Under the pieces are notes generated by a model. That model made no database searches and was not told where the DNA came from. It saw nothing but the letters and a program-made list of their open reading frames with translations. Source: Alteromonas mediterranea DE (GTDB taxonomy: Bacteria > Pseudomonadota > Gammaproteobacteria > Enterobacterales > Alteromonadaceae). From it: a DNA stretch of 64,000 bases. How positions within the stretch are numbered: position 1 is the stretch's first letter; each line of letters starts with the position of its first letter. This document shows positions 52,915 through 60,697 of the stretch, in pieces. The stretch is from NCBI RefSeq assembly GCF_000020585.3, contig NC_011138.3:3929338-3993337 (forward strand). The letters are read 5' to 3'. The position numbers were made by a program, and so were the translations under genes.

Positions 52915-54171
52915 ATGTCTTCATTTAATCCAAAGGCCCTGTTTACAGTGGTCGCTACGGCATCGTTTATACTCTTAGGCGGATGTGGCTCAACCCAAAC
53001 TAATGTAACTAGCGTAGGCCCGTCGATGGTTGGCCCTGGCGGTGGGCAACAGCTTGGCGCGAACTCGCACCGTTATCGCTACAACTCAGATATATATATG
53101 GATGTCGCTATCCCGGTTTTTGACCCCGGCTTTCCTACAGAAAGCGATGGTTCAATAGATTACGATGAAATAGAAGAAGAAGGTATCTGGCCGCAAGTAA
53201 GACGCTTAGAAGCAAATCGATTTGCTATTGCCACCAAAGAAGCGTTAGGTGAAACCAAATCGTTTGGAAGCATCAATGTAACCCCAGACGCGTCGGCACT
53301 CGCTGATGTTTATATTCTTGGTAAAATTAATTATTCGGATACGGAAACCGTAGAAATTGGCGTAAGGGTTATGGACGCAAAAAATACGGTATGGGGCGAG
53401 GAAGAATTTGAGTACCGCGTTAGCGAAGGTTGGTATAGAGATGCGATGTCTCGTGGAGAAAACCCTAATGCGCCCGTGTTTGAGCAAATTGCTAAATACG
53501 TCTACGACCTGCTAATGAAAAAATCAGAAGCCTACAAACAAGAAGTACAGATGGTGTCAGACTTGCGCTATGCACAAATGTATAGCCCTGAAGCGTTTAG
53601 CCAGTATCTTTCTCAAAGCCGTAAAGGTGAAGTTGAGTTGGTGAGTGCGCCGTCTGAAAGCGATCCCATGCTTCGCCGTGTCCGCGCTATTCAAGCGAAG
53701 GACGAGCAGTTTATTGATAGCCTTCAGGAAACCTACGATTCATTTTGGGTAACCACAGAAACGCCTTACAGAAAATACCAAAAAGAAACCCTTCCAGAGG
53801 CTAAGAAAATCAGAGAGCTAAAAGCTGAGCGCACCACTAAACAGGTGACGGCCGGTTTGTTTGCCGTAGCCTCAGTACTACTGGGCTCAAACTCTAGCTC
53901 AACTGCTGGGCAAGTGGCAGCCGCCGGTGCAGGGATTGCCGCCATTGGCACCCTTAACGAAGCGATTAAAACGAACAAAGAACTTCACGCACAGCGGGAT
54001 CTCTTTGACGAAATGGGCCAAAACCTTGATATTCAAGTTGCCGATCAAATTGTTGAAATTGATAACCAGCGTATTGAACTTCAAGGTAGCGCGAGTGAAC
54101 AGTACTACCAACTGCGTTCACGCTTAAAAGATATCTATGAAATGGAAGCAACACCTATGACTGCGCTTTAA
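52915..54171 (+). CDS. Cluster lipoprotein with LpoB/CsgG-like N-terminal fold
   Basis: A 418-residue lipoprotein (lipobox LLGGC, C24). Residues about 45-200 (AIPVFDPGFP, RFAIATKEALGETKSFGSINVTP, DVYILGKINYSD, IGVRVMDAKNTVWGEEEFEYRV) look like the small alpha/beta domain of LpoB/CsgG/GNA1162-type lipoproteins. Then comes a helical region and a Gly/Ala-rich hydrophobic stretch (about 318-358) that could insert in or contact a membrane, and a coiled end. A strong AGGAAAGGAA ribosome site precedes ATG. Outer-membrane location is inferred (Gly-Ser after the Cys). It probably supplies the outer-membrane end of the machine encoded downstream. Confidence 0.65.
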   Translation: MSSFNPKALFTVVATASFILLGGCGSTQTNVTSVGPSMVGPGGGQQLGANSHRYRYNSDIYMDVAIPVFDPGFPTESDGSIDYDEIEEEGIWPQVRRLEANRFAIATKEALGETKSFGSINVTPDASALADVYILGKINYSDTETVEIGVRVMDAKNTVWGEEEFEYRVSEGWYRDAMSRGENPNAPVFEQIAKYVYDLLMKKSEAYKQEVQMVSDLRYAQMYSPEAFSQYLSQSRKGEVELVSAPSESDPMLRRVRAIQAKDEQFIDSLQETYDSFWVTTETPYRKYQKETLPEAKKIRELKAERTTKQVTAGLFAVASVLLGSNSSSTAGQVAAAGAGIAAIGTLNEAIKTNKELHAQRDLFDEMGQNLDIQVADQIVEIDNQRIELQGSASEQYYQLRSRLKDIYEMEATPMTAL

Positions 54172-54234
54172 GCGTAGTCATATTCTGTTAAAACCGTTCT
54201 CATCTATTTATAAGATCATAGTAAAGGATTACGC

Positions 54235-55692
54235 ATGCCAAGCGTTGAACAGCAAATTGAGCAAAGCAGAGCAAAGAAAAAAGCACTGATTAAAAAAAGT
54301 ATATTGGGCTTTTTTGTTGTCCTCTTTGTTGGCGTGGCAGGCGTACTCCTTGTGTCTTTTTTACCCACTGTGTCCAACGAGGCGAAAAGCCCCATGGCAC
54401 AGACCGACAACGCCACGCAATCCAACAACCGGGAAACACCAAACCCGCAGGTTACAGAATTTAGCGAAGCAGAGCGTAAAGCATTACAAGTCGCGCTTAG
54501 CGAGTCAAAACAACGGGTGACAGGCCTAGTGCAACGCGTAAGCCAGTCACGCCCTTTCGCCGTTAAAGCCGGTCAAATAGAAGCGTCGTTAAACCAAGCG
54601 TTTAATGAATACGGTGCCTCGAACTACGGCGAAGTAACATCGTTATTAAACGATATCGATAACAACACAGCAGCACTAAATAAAGAATACGAACAGGCCT
54701 ACACAGCGCCTTATGAAAAAGCCCTCAACGCGTTTAATAACAATAATTCTGAGGCGTTTAACTTAAATCGACAGTCACTTAATATTAACCCCGACTTCGA
54801 GCAAGCCAAGATACTTCAGCAGCGAATTGATGTCTTTAATCAGGTGCAAGATGCCTACGAACAAGCCCGGGTGGGTAAGGTTGAAAACAACATTAATAAA
54901 CAGCGGGAAGCCTACCGGAAGATAATTGCTCTAGACCCCTATCGAAGTGATGCAAAACAAGCCCTAGCCACCATAGATAATCAATTAAAAAATAGCCGCT
55001 TCAACGGATTATTAGCAAAGGCCAATGACGCTATAACACAGCAAAACTATGCCGCAGCTAAACAATACCTAAAGGACGCCAAATCTATCAATGGGTCAAG
55101 CCGTGAACTTGAGACCATTAGCAAAAAACTTAACACGCTGGTAGCGAGTGAAGAGCAAAACAAGATTGAAGAGCAGGTTACGCTTTTTGCACGTGCTGAT
55201 GAATGGCAGACGGTCGCCCTATTATCGAACAAAGGTTTATCGTCTTTTCCCTCCAGCCCCATACTGCAGCAGGCAAAACAAAATGCCGAAGCTATCTTAA
55301 GCACGGCAAAACGCCTAAAAGAATTTCAGCAGCGCCCTGAACGACTGACCGATAACACAGTGCGAAGCCTTGCGCAGCAAGAAGTTGATGACGCTCACGC
55401 ATTAGCACAGAAAAGCCCCAAACTGCTGGCTCAGATACGCGCCCTTGAAGAGGTTATGGATGACGTTAATACGCCTCGTGATGTCACGATAACATCGGAT
55501 AACGACACCTATATTAAAGTGTTAGGCGTAGGACTGGTAGGCGAAGTAAAACGCAAGACCATCAAGCTTAAACCTGGCACCTACCGGATTGAAGGAAGCC
55601 GTGACGGCTACCGCTCTACTATTCGAGAAATCGAAGTATCACCGTCAGCAACCAACCTTTCGGTACATATTGCATGTACTGAAAAAGTATAA
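54235..55692 (+). CDS. Single-pass inner-membrane protein with helical region and C-terminal PEGA-like domain
   Basis: A 485-residue protein with a short basic cytoplasmic start, one transmembrane helix (about 22-43) and a long periplasmic part: helical/TPR-like and coiled segments (about 65-405) followed by a PEGA-like beta domain (about 415-480; LKPGTYRIEGSRDGYRSTIR). PEGA domains are small surface-type beta domains. AAGGA precedes ATG 54235. It is topologically similar to the next protein. Helical repeats plus PEGA suggest a scaffold spanning the periplasm. No enzyme motif. Confidence 0.7.
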   Translation: MPSVEQQIEQSRAKKKALIKKSILGFFVVLFVGVAGVLLVSFLPTVSNEAKSPMAQTDNATQSNNRETPNPQVTEFSEAERKALQVALSESKQRVTGLVQRVSQSRPFAVKAGQIEASLNQAFNEYGASNYGEVTSLLNDIDNNTAALNKEYEQAYTAPYEKALNAFNNNNSEAFNLNRQSLNINPDFEQAKILQQRIDVFNQVQDAYEQARVGKVENNINKQREAYRKIIALDPYRSDAKQALATIDNQLKNSRFNGLLAKANDAITQQNYAAAKQYLKDAKSINGSSRELETISKKLNTLVASEEQNKIEEQVTLFARADEWQTVALLSNKGLSSFPSSPILQQAKQNAEAILSTAKRLKEFQQRPERLTDNTVRSLAQQEVDDAHALAQKSPKLLAQIRALEEVMDDVNTPRDVTITSDNDTYIKVLGVGLVGEVKRKTIKLKPGTYRIEGSRDGYRSTIREIEVSPSATNLSVHIACTEKV

Positions 55693-55703
55693 GGAACACG
55701 TTA

Positions 55704-57686
55704 GTGAGTAGTATCGATGAAGCCATTGCGAAAGGGAAGAAACGCCGCAAAGGAATGGCTATCGCTTCATTAATTGGGCTAGCCGTGATCTTGGCCCTTT
55801 ATTTTAGTTGGCTTTTTCTCACCAAAGGGTATGCGTTTGTGGTGTCGCCAGAGCGTGCGGCAAAAGCGCCTGAGTTTAACGTGGTAAGCGGCACTGCGCT
55901 CTTTATGGCCGACAAGTTATATGTTTTTGGCAGTGCGGCGGAAGTTACCGTGTCGGCGCCCAAATACAAAGCCGCCAGCGTGGTGGTTGATGAAACCTCG
56001 TCAAGCACGATAAACGTCACACTTGTGCCTTTACCTGCCACCTTAACCGTTACCACGTCTCCTCAGCTCGACGAGGTCACATGGAAGATTAACCAAGAAA
56101 AAGTCGCCGTTTCGCCCAGCCTATCCACTGAACTGGAAGAGGGAAGCTACACGGTTAATGCTAGCCACCCTCACTACCAAGATGCACAAATACAGTTTGA
56201 TGCCGATATTGCACAAGACATTCAACGTAATATCGCGCTAACCGCTATTGAGGGGGTTATTAGTATTAATTCCACGCCTTCTGGCGCTAGCGTTTCGCTC
56301 GACAAAAAAGAAGTTGGCGTAACGCCTCTGAAGATAAATACACAAGGTGGACAATATCGCGTAAGCGTGACTAAAGCAGGCCTGGAACCTTTAGAAGATA
56401 CTATCGAAGTCACTAATCAACGCCCCTTACCGACTCGAAATTATAACCTTCAGCCGCTACAAGCGGAAATTGCAGTATCGATGAAGCCACAAGGTGGCGT
56501 ACTGACGGTTAACGGTAAGCCCGTGAAGGCGAATACCCGTTTAGACGCTAATAAGGCACACACAGTAAAGTATGAAAAGACCGGCTTTATTGCGCAAAGT
56601 CAGCGCGTAACACTCGCCCCGGGCGAAACGAAAGCGCTGTCATTTGAGTTAGAAAAAGAGCTCGGTCGCGTGGTTATTACCGCCTCTACTGACGCCCTTG
56701 TTTCAATTAACGGAGTTAAGCAAGGACAAACGCCTTTAACGCTGAACCTTCAGGCTTTGCCTCATACAGTAACCTTTGAGCGCGACGGATACCGCAAGAT
56801 ACAAAAAACGGTGACACCTAGTGCGAAATCGTCAACCAAGGTACACGGTGACATGCTTACAGAGTTTGAAGCAAGGCGCCGAGACGGTACGCCGCTTTTC
56901 GCTACTACGTTAGGTATTCAGCTGTCATTGGTGACCCCAAAAGCGTTCACCATGGGCTCGCCAGCTAACGAAAAAAATCGTCAGCGTAACGAACACCAAA
57001 GAGACGTTTCTTTTTCTCGTCAAGTATGGGTGTCGAAGCACGAAATCACACAAGCTCAGTTTGCCGCGTTTAAAGGGAAAGATGGGGGAACTAAGCTTCC
57101 TGTCACAAATGTTTCATGGGATGAAGCGGCGGCCTTCACGAATTGGCTAAGTGAAAAAGAAGGGCTCACTGGGTTTTACATTATGCAAAACGGAAAAGTA
57201 AGGGGGGTTGATAAAGCCTCAAAAGGGTATCGTCTTCCCACCGAAGCAGAGTGGGAGTTCGTTGCCAAAATGCATCGTCGTGCATCATCTACAGCCTTCG
57301 TGTGGGGCAATCAGTTCCGACTCAGAGACAAGCAAGGTAACTTTGCCGACGCGTCGCTACGTGGCAAGCAGACATTCATCTTAAAAGACTATGACGATGG
57401 GTTTGCAGATAAAGCGCCTGTAGGTTCGTTTAAGGCAGACCGAGGTGGGTTTTACGATTTAGACGGAAACGTTCGCGAATGGGTTCACGACATTTACTCG
57501 GTAACGCCACAACATCAATCAGGCACCTACGCAGACTACATGGGCCCAGGCGGGCAAGGCAAACACGTTGTTAAAGGTGCGTCTTTTAAAATCGGTAGGT
57601 TGAAGAATATAAGAGCCAGCGTGCGCAGCGGCGAGAGCGCGCCAGCTGATGACATTGGTTTTCGAATAGCGAGATATGAGAATTAA
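55704..57686 (+). CDS. PEGA-repeat protein with C-terminal formylglycine-generating-enzyme (SUMF1) fold
   Basis: A 660-residue protein: short cytoplasmic start, transmembrane helix (about 17-40), several PEGA repeats in the periplasm (about 120-390; e.g. SINSTPSGASVSLDKKEVGVTPL) and a SUMF1/FGE-type domain (about 405-658). The FGE fold is marked by FTMGSPANE, VTNVSWDEAAAFTNWLS, YRLPTEAEWEFVAKM, YDLDGNVREWVHD and GFRIAR. The catalytic cysteines near the end of true FGEs are missing (VVKGASFKIGRLKNIRASVR has none), so it is probably a structural or ligand-binding version, as in GldK/GldJ-like proteins. GTG 55704 has AAGGA upstream. Confidence 0.85.
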   Translation: MSSIDEAIAKGKKRRKGMAIASLIGLAVILALYFSWLFLTKGYAFVVSPERAAKAPEFNVVSGTALFMADKLYVFGSAAEVTVSAPKYKAASVVVDETSSSTINVTLVPLPATLTVTTSPQLDEVTWKINQEKVAVSPSLSTELEEGSYTVNASHPHYQDAQIQFDADIAQDIQRNIALTAIEGVISINSTPSGASVSLDKKEVGVTPLKINTQGGQYRVSVTKAGLEPLEDTIEVTNQRPLPTRNYNLQPLQAEIAVSMKPQGGVLTVNGKPVKANTRLDANKAHTVKYEKTGFIAQSQRVTLAPGETKALSFELEKELGRVVITASTDALVSINGVKQGQTPLTLNLQALPHTVTFERDGYRKIQKTVTPSAKSSTKVHGDMLTEFEARRRDGTPLFATTLGIQLSLVTPKAFTMGSPANEKNRQRNEHQRDVSFSRQVWVSKHEITQAQFAAFKGKDGGTKLPVTNVSWDEAAAFTNWLSEKEGLTGFYIMQNGKVRGVDKASKGYRLPTEAEWEFVAKMHRRASSTAFVWGNQFRLRDKQGNFADASLRGKQTFILKDYDDGFADKAPVGSFKADRGGFYDLDGNVREWVHDIYSVTPQHQSGTYADYMGPGGQGKHVVKGASFKIGRLKNIRASVRSGESAPADDIGFRIARYEN

Positions 57687-57687
57687 T

Positions 57688-57795
57688 ATGAAAAAGAAAC
57701 TAATCATTGCCGCCGTGCTATTAGCTATAGCGGGCACAGCCAGTGCGTACTTTGTTTCGTTAGATTCACCCCAAGACTTCCCAACAAATATTTAG
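57688..57795 (+). CDS. 35-residue small hydrophobic protein in the envelope cluster
   Basis: ATG 57688 to TAG 57795 encodes KKKLIIAAVLLAIAGTASA followed by a short polar tail (DSPQDFPTN). It looks like one transmembrane helix or a signal peptide with a tiny mature part. It starts two bases after the PEGA-FGE stop and ends 16 bases before the TolQ-like gene, and fills the only gap between those genes. No ribosome site is obvious, so translation would be coupled to the upstream gene. Small single-helix proteins often stabilise membrane channels; that role is a guess. Confidence 0.5.
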   Translation: MKKKLIIAAVLLAIAGTASAYFVSLDSPQDFPTNI

Positions 57796-57811
57796 GCAGC
57801 AAGGACTAAGA

Positions 57812-58582
57812 ATGAATAAGAATAATACGTTGTCGATGAACCCCAGCTTTCTAGTTAGCGGCGGGGTGTTTCTACTTATTTTTGCGGTCGTGCACTTTTT
57901 ATTTGCAGGCTTAATTCGCCCGGCGGCGGAAAAAGTGATGGCGACGGTGGGTACAGCCTCTCTGTCTTCTATTTGGGTCATTCTTAAAGATATCGAACAA
58001 CAAGTGTGTATCTCACTTATGTTGTTTTGTATCTTTTTAATGGTGTACAAGTTATGGAAGCTACTTGATGAAGAAGAAATTTATTCAAGAGATTTGCTAC
58101 CAGAACACGACAAAGACACGCCGCTAGATGTCGATAAAGCGCTGAACGAACTATCGTCTTCGTCTTATAGCGATACACCGGCGTACAGCACATGGATAAA
58201 CTGCATAAGACGGTATAAAAACACCCAAAACGTGCAGCACGCGGCCGATGCTATTCACGCATCAGTAGAAAACATAGCGGCGCAGCTTGAAAGCGGCAAT
58301 AACGTTATTCGCTATATTATCTGGGCTATTCCCTCGATTGGATTCGTGGGCACGGTTCGCGGGATTGGCGCAGCCCTAGCGCAGGCCGATGCCGCACTGG
58401 ACGGTGATATAGCCGGAATGACAGCGTCTTTGGGCGTGGCGTTTAACTCAACGCTCGTTGCGCTTTTCATCTCACTTATTTTGATGTTGTTAATGCATTT
58501 ACTCAATGGCCGTCAAGACACCATGGTTATTCGCACACAAGAGTCGTGTGAGCATCATTTATTGTCTCATCTGCACCATTAA
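57812..58582 (+). CDS. MotA/TolQ/ExbB-family proton channel
   Basis: A 256-residue channel subunit. TM1 (about 13-35) and TM2 (about 66-84) flank a short periplasmic loop; after a cytoplasmic segment (about 85-160) come TM3 (about 164-190) and TM4 (about 206-230) with the family core IPSIGFVGTVRGIGAALAQAD and ASLGVAFNSTLVAL. Such pentamers use proton or sodium flow to move a TolR/ExbD/MotB-type partner. The two following genes encode the plausible partners. AAGGA precedes ATG 57812. Confidence 0.9.
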   Translation: MNKNNTLSMNPSFLVSGGVFLLIFAVVHFLFAGLIRPAAEKVMATVGTASLSSIWVILKDIEQQVCISLMLFCIFLMVYKLWKLLDEEEIYSRDLLPEHDKDTPLDVDKALNELSSSSYSDTPAYSTWINCIRRYKNTQNVQHAADAIHASVENIAAQLESGNNVIRYIIWAIPSIGFVGTVRGIGAALAQADAALDGDIAGMTASLGVAFNSTLVALFISLILMLLMHLLNGRQDTMVIRTQESCEHHLLSHLHH

Positions 58583-58597
58583 TTAGGCGAAGTAACT

Positions 58598-59656
58598 ATG
58601 CCTAAAGTGCGTAAAGCCGAAGACGGATTTAACCTTGCCTTCTTAGACGTGATGGCCTGTGGCCTTGGCGCGGTTATTCTTATTTTTATTCTGGTCGACT
58701 TTAAAGCGTTTACCCCAGACCCGACCGAAGAAAAAGAGAAGCTAGAGCAAGAGCTCGCCGCGGCAGAGCAAGAACAACAAAAGCTCAAAAAATCGATTGA
58801 TGAAATAAACGATAAGATAGCCTTGGAGTCGGCCAAGCAGGATGACGCTGAACAAGCCCAGGCCGACACCACGCAAGACCAGTCTAAGCTACTGCAAGAC
58901 ATGTCAACAGAAATGGCGGTGGTGGCCGACCTTGAAAACCAGCTTGCCGCCTTGTCTAAAGAAGTCGAGAAATCAGCTAACATCCAAATGCAGGGAACCG
59001 GCGAGCAAAACTACATTACCGGGATGAAAATAGAAGGCCCCGAAATCGGCTTTCTCATCGATAAAAGCGCATCGATGATGGGCGACAACTTGCTCGATAT
59101 ATTGGGCAAACTGGCACTAAGCGATGGGCAAAAAGTATCGACACCTAAATGGATAAGAACCAAGCGGGTAGCACAATGGATGCTAGCGCGCGTGCCACTG
59201 GAATCTCGCGTGACAATGGTTGCCTTTTCCGACACCGCAACCACCTTAGGTCTTCGCAACGTAAACAGCGCCAAAGTAAGCGGTTCGATGAACGCCATTG
59301 TGAAAGACTTGGGCGACATTGTGCCTAATGGAGGCACCAATCTTCAGGAAGGCCTAACTACCCTGTTTAAAGCCAACCCCAGCATAACGGATGTTTACAT
59401 TGTGACCGACGGGTTGCCGACGCTCGGAGATGGCCTTCCCATGAACTGTAAAAACTTCATTAGCAGTAAAAAGTCCATTTCGTCGGATTGTAGAAGAAAA
59501 CTATTTGTAGAAACCATAAAGCGAGCCAAAAAAGGGGTGCACTACAACGTTATTCTATTGCCTATCGAGGGCGACCCGTTTGCCTCACCCATGTACTGGG
59601 AATGGACCCGCGCAACCAGCGGCACCTTCCTATCACCGGCACCAAAGTGGCCTTAA
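58598..59656 (+). CDS. TolR/MotB-like transmembrane helix fused to coiled coil and vWA domain (paralog 1)
   Basis: A 352-residue protein: one transmembrane helix (about 12-33, FNLAFLDVMACGLGAVILIF) that carries D17, in the position of the conductive Asp of TolR/ExbD/MotB (FxD), a coiled coil (about 43-127) and a vWA domain (about 145-350). The vWA metal site is complete: D155-x-S157-x-S159 (LIDKSASM), T in NGGTNLQEGL and D in VTDGLPT. A TolR-type partner would normally end in a peptidoglycan-binding domain; here the metal-dependent adhesion domain takes its place. It lies 15 bases after the TolQ-like gene. Confidence 0.85.
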   Translation: MPKVRKAEDGFNLAFLDVMACGLGAVILIFILVDFKAFTPDPTEEKEKLEQELAAAEQEQQKLKKSIDEINDKIALESAKQDDAEQAQADTTQDQSKLLQDMSTEMAVVADLENQLAALSKEVEKSANIQMQGTGEQNYITGMKIEGPEIGFLIDKSASMMGDNLLDILGKLALSDGQKVSTPKWIRTKRVAQWMLARVPLESRVTMVAFSDTATTLGLRNVNSAKVSGSMNAIVKDLGDIVPNGGTNLQEGLTTLFKANPSITDVYIVTDGLPTLGDGLPMNCKNFISSKKSISSDCRRKLFVETIKRAKKGVHYNVILLPIEGDPFASPMYWEWTRATSGTFLSPAPKWP

Positions 59657-59673
59657 TGAGTAAAATACTGTGA
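59656..59673 (+). other. Five-codon minicistron linking the two vWA genes
   Basis: ATG 59656 shares its A with the TAA stop of the first vWA gene; after MSKIL the frame ends at TGA 59671-59673, which overlaps the GTG start (59670) of the second vWA gene. This stop-start chain should keep ribosomes on the message (translational coupling). Confidence 0.45.
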
Positions 59674-60620
59674 AGAAGATTCAGCGCGCCCCCGTTGAGG
59701 TATTCAACATCGCCTTTCTCGACATTATTTCCTGTGCCTTCGGTGCGGTGGTTATGCTGGTGCTATTGGCTAAAAATGGCACCGAAGATACCGAACGAGG
59801 CCCCAGTAATGTAAGCGTGCTTATCGATCAGGTGCTGCAAGCACAAGCTGACGTAGAAACCCTTAAAGGAGCGCTATCGGATAAGCTTCAAGAGCTTAAG
59901 GCGGCGCAAAGCAAAACAGCGTCGGTCACAGAGCAAAAAGATAATCTAGACTCGTCGATACCCCGGGCACAGCAAACCATTAATCAGTTAAAAGACAAAG
60001 CGTCGTCCCTGCGTAATGAAATACGTCAGGCAACGGCTATGCTAAATACGCCTAATCCCACTGATACCCCTGATGATGACGTAGGCGGTATACCTACCGA
60101 CGCTGAATACGTCATTTTCGCTATCGACAACTCTGGGTCTATGTCTTCTGGCAGTGGATGGAATCGCGTGATAACCATTGTGAACGACATTTTAAAAAAT
60201 CACCCTAAAATGAAAGGTTTTCAGATAATGTCTGCCGACGGAAGCTTCATGTTTGCCAGTAAAGCAGGCCAATGGCTTGACGACAGAAAAACCATGCGAG
60301 ATACGGCGATGAGCCAAATGAAAAGCTTTAAAGGGGGCGCAAGCCAGCCGGAGGCGGGGATCTTAAAAGCCATAAAGCTTTACAAGAACACCAAAGGCCG
60401 CGTGAGCCTATACGTGTTTGGCGATGACTACCAAAGATCAAACCTAGACCAAATTGTGGGTCAAATTACCCAAGCTAACCAAGGAGCCAATGGCCAGCCT
60501 GTTATTCGTATTCACGGCGTAGGCTTTAGCCGAAGTAACGGCAACGCACAGCGCTTTAGCGCATTTATGCAAGCGGTGGCGAAGCGCAATCGCGGTGCCT
60601 TTATTGGCCAATATTTTTAG
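59670..60620 (+). CDS. TolR/MotB-like transmembrane helix fused to coiled coil and vWA domain (paralog 2)
   Basis: A 316-residue paralog of the preceding gene: transmembrane helix about 13-34 (FNIAFLDIISCAFGAVVML, Asp D18), coiled coil (about 50-125) and vWA domain (about 145-315) with D153-N-S155-G-S157 (AIDNSGSM) and D in VFGDDYQ; the Thr-loop reads GGASQPEAG, so the middle ligand is altered. GTG 59670 is weakly preceded by a ribosome site, and translation probably depends on coupling. Two unlike vWA partners suggest a hetero-oligomer over the channel. It is the last gene of the cluster. Confidence 0.83.
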   Translation: MKKIQRAPVEVFNIAFLDIISCAFGAVVMLVLLAKNGTEDTERGPSNVSVLIDQVLQAQADVETLKGALSDKLQELKAAQSKTASVTEQKDNLDSSIPRAQQTINQLKDKASSLRNEIRQATAMLNTPNPTDTPDDDVGGIPTDAEYVIFAIDNSGSMSSGSGWNRVITIVNDILKNHPKMKGFQIMSADGSFMFASKAGQWLDDRKTMRDTAMSQMKSFKGGASQPEAGILKAIKLYKNTKGRVSLYVFGDDYQRSNLDQIVGQITQANQGANGQPVIRIHGVGFSRSNGNAQRFSAFMQAVAKRNRGAFIGQYF

Positions 60621-60625
60621 GTATA

Positions 60626-60647
60626 AAGGGCGCCTACAAGCGCCCTT
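60626..60647. terminator. Hairpin between the vWA gene and HMG-CoA reductase gene
   Basis: A perfect AAGGGCGC/GCGCCCTT stem (60626-60633 with 60640-60647) with a 6-base loop lies between convergent genes. Neither side has a good T-run, so termination is likely but weak. Confidence 0.45.
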
Positions 60648-60697
60648 AAGATTAATTAAATTAGCTTTCGCTGTGTATAATCCGTTATTGATGCACC

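Noticed and set aside
58579-58983. 134-codon Ser/Cys-rich open frame on the minus strand
   Set aside because: A shadow of the coiled-coil coding sequence of the first vWA gene.
57812-60620. Zorya (ZorAB) defence system
   Set aside because: A MotA-type channel and Asp-bearing partners are shared, but there is no OmpA-type ZorB domain and no ZorC/D/E helicase or nuclease gene.
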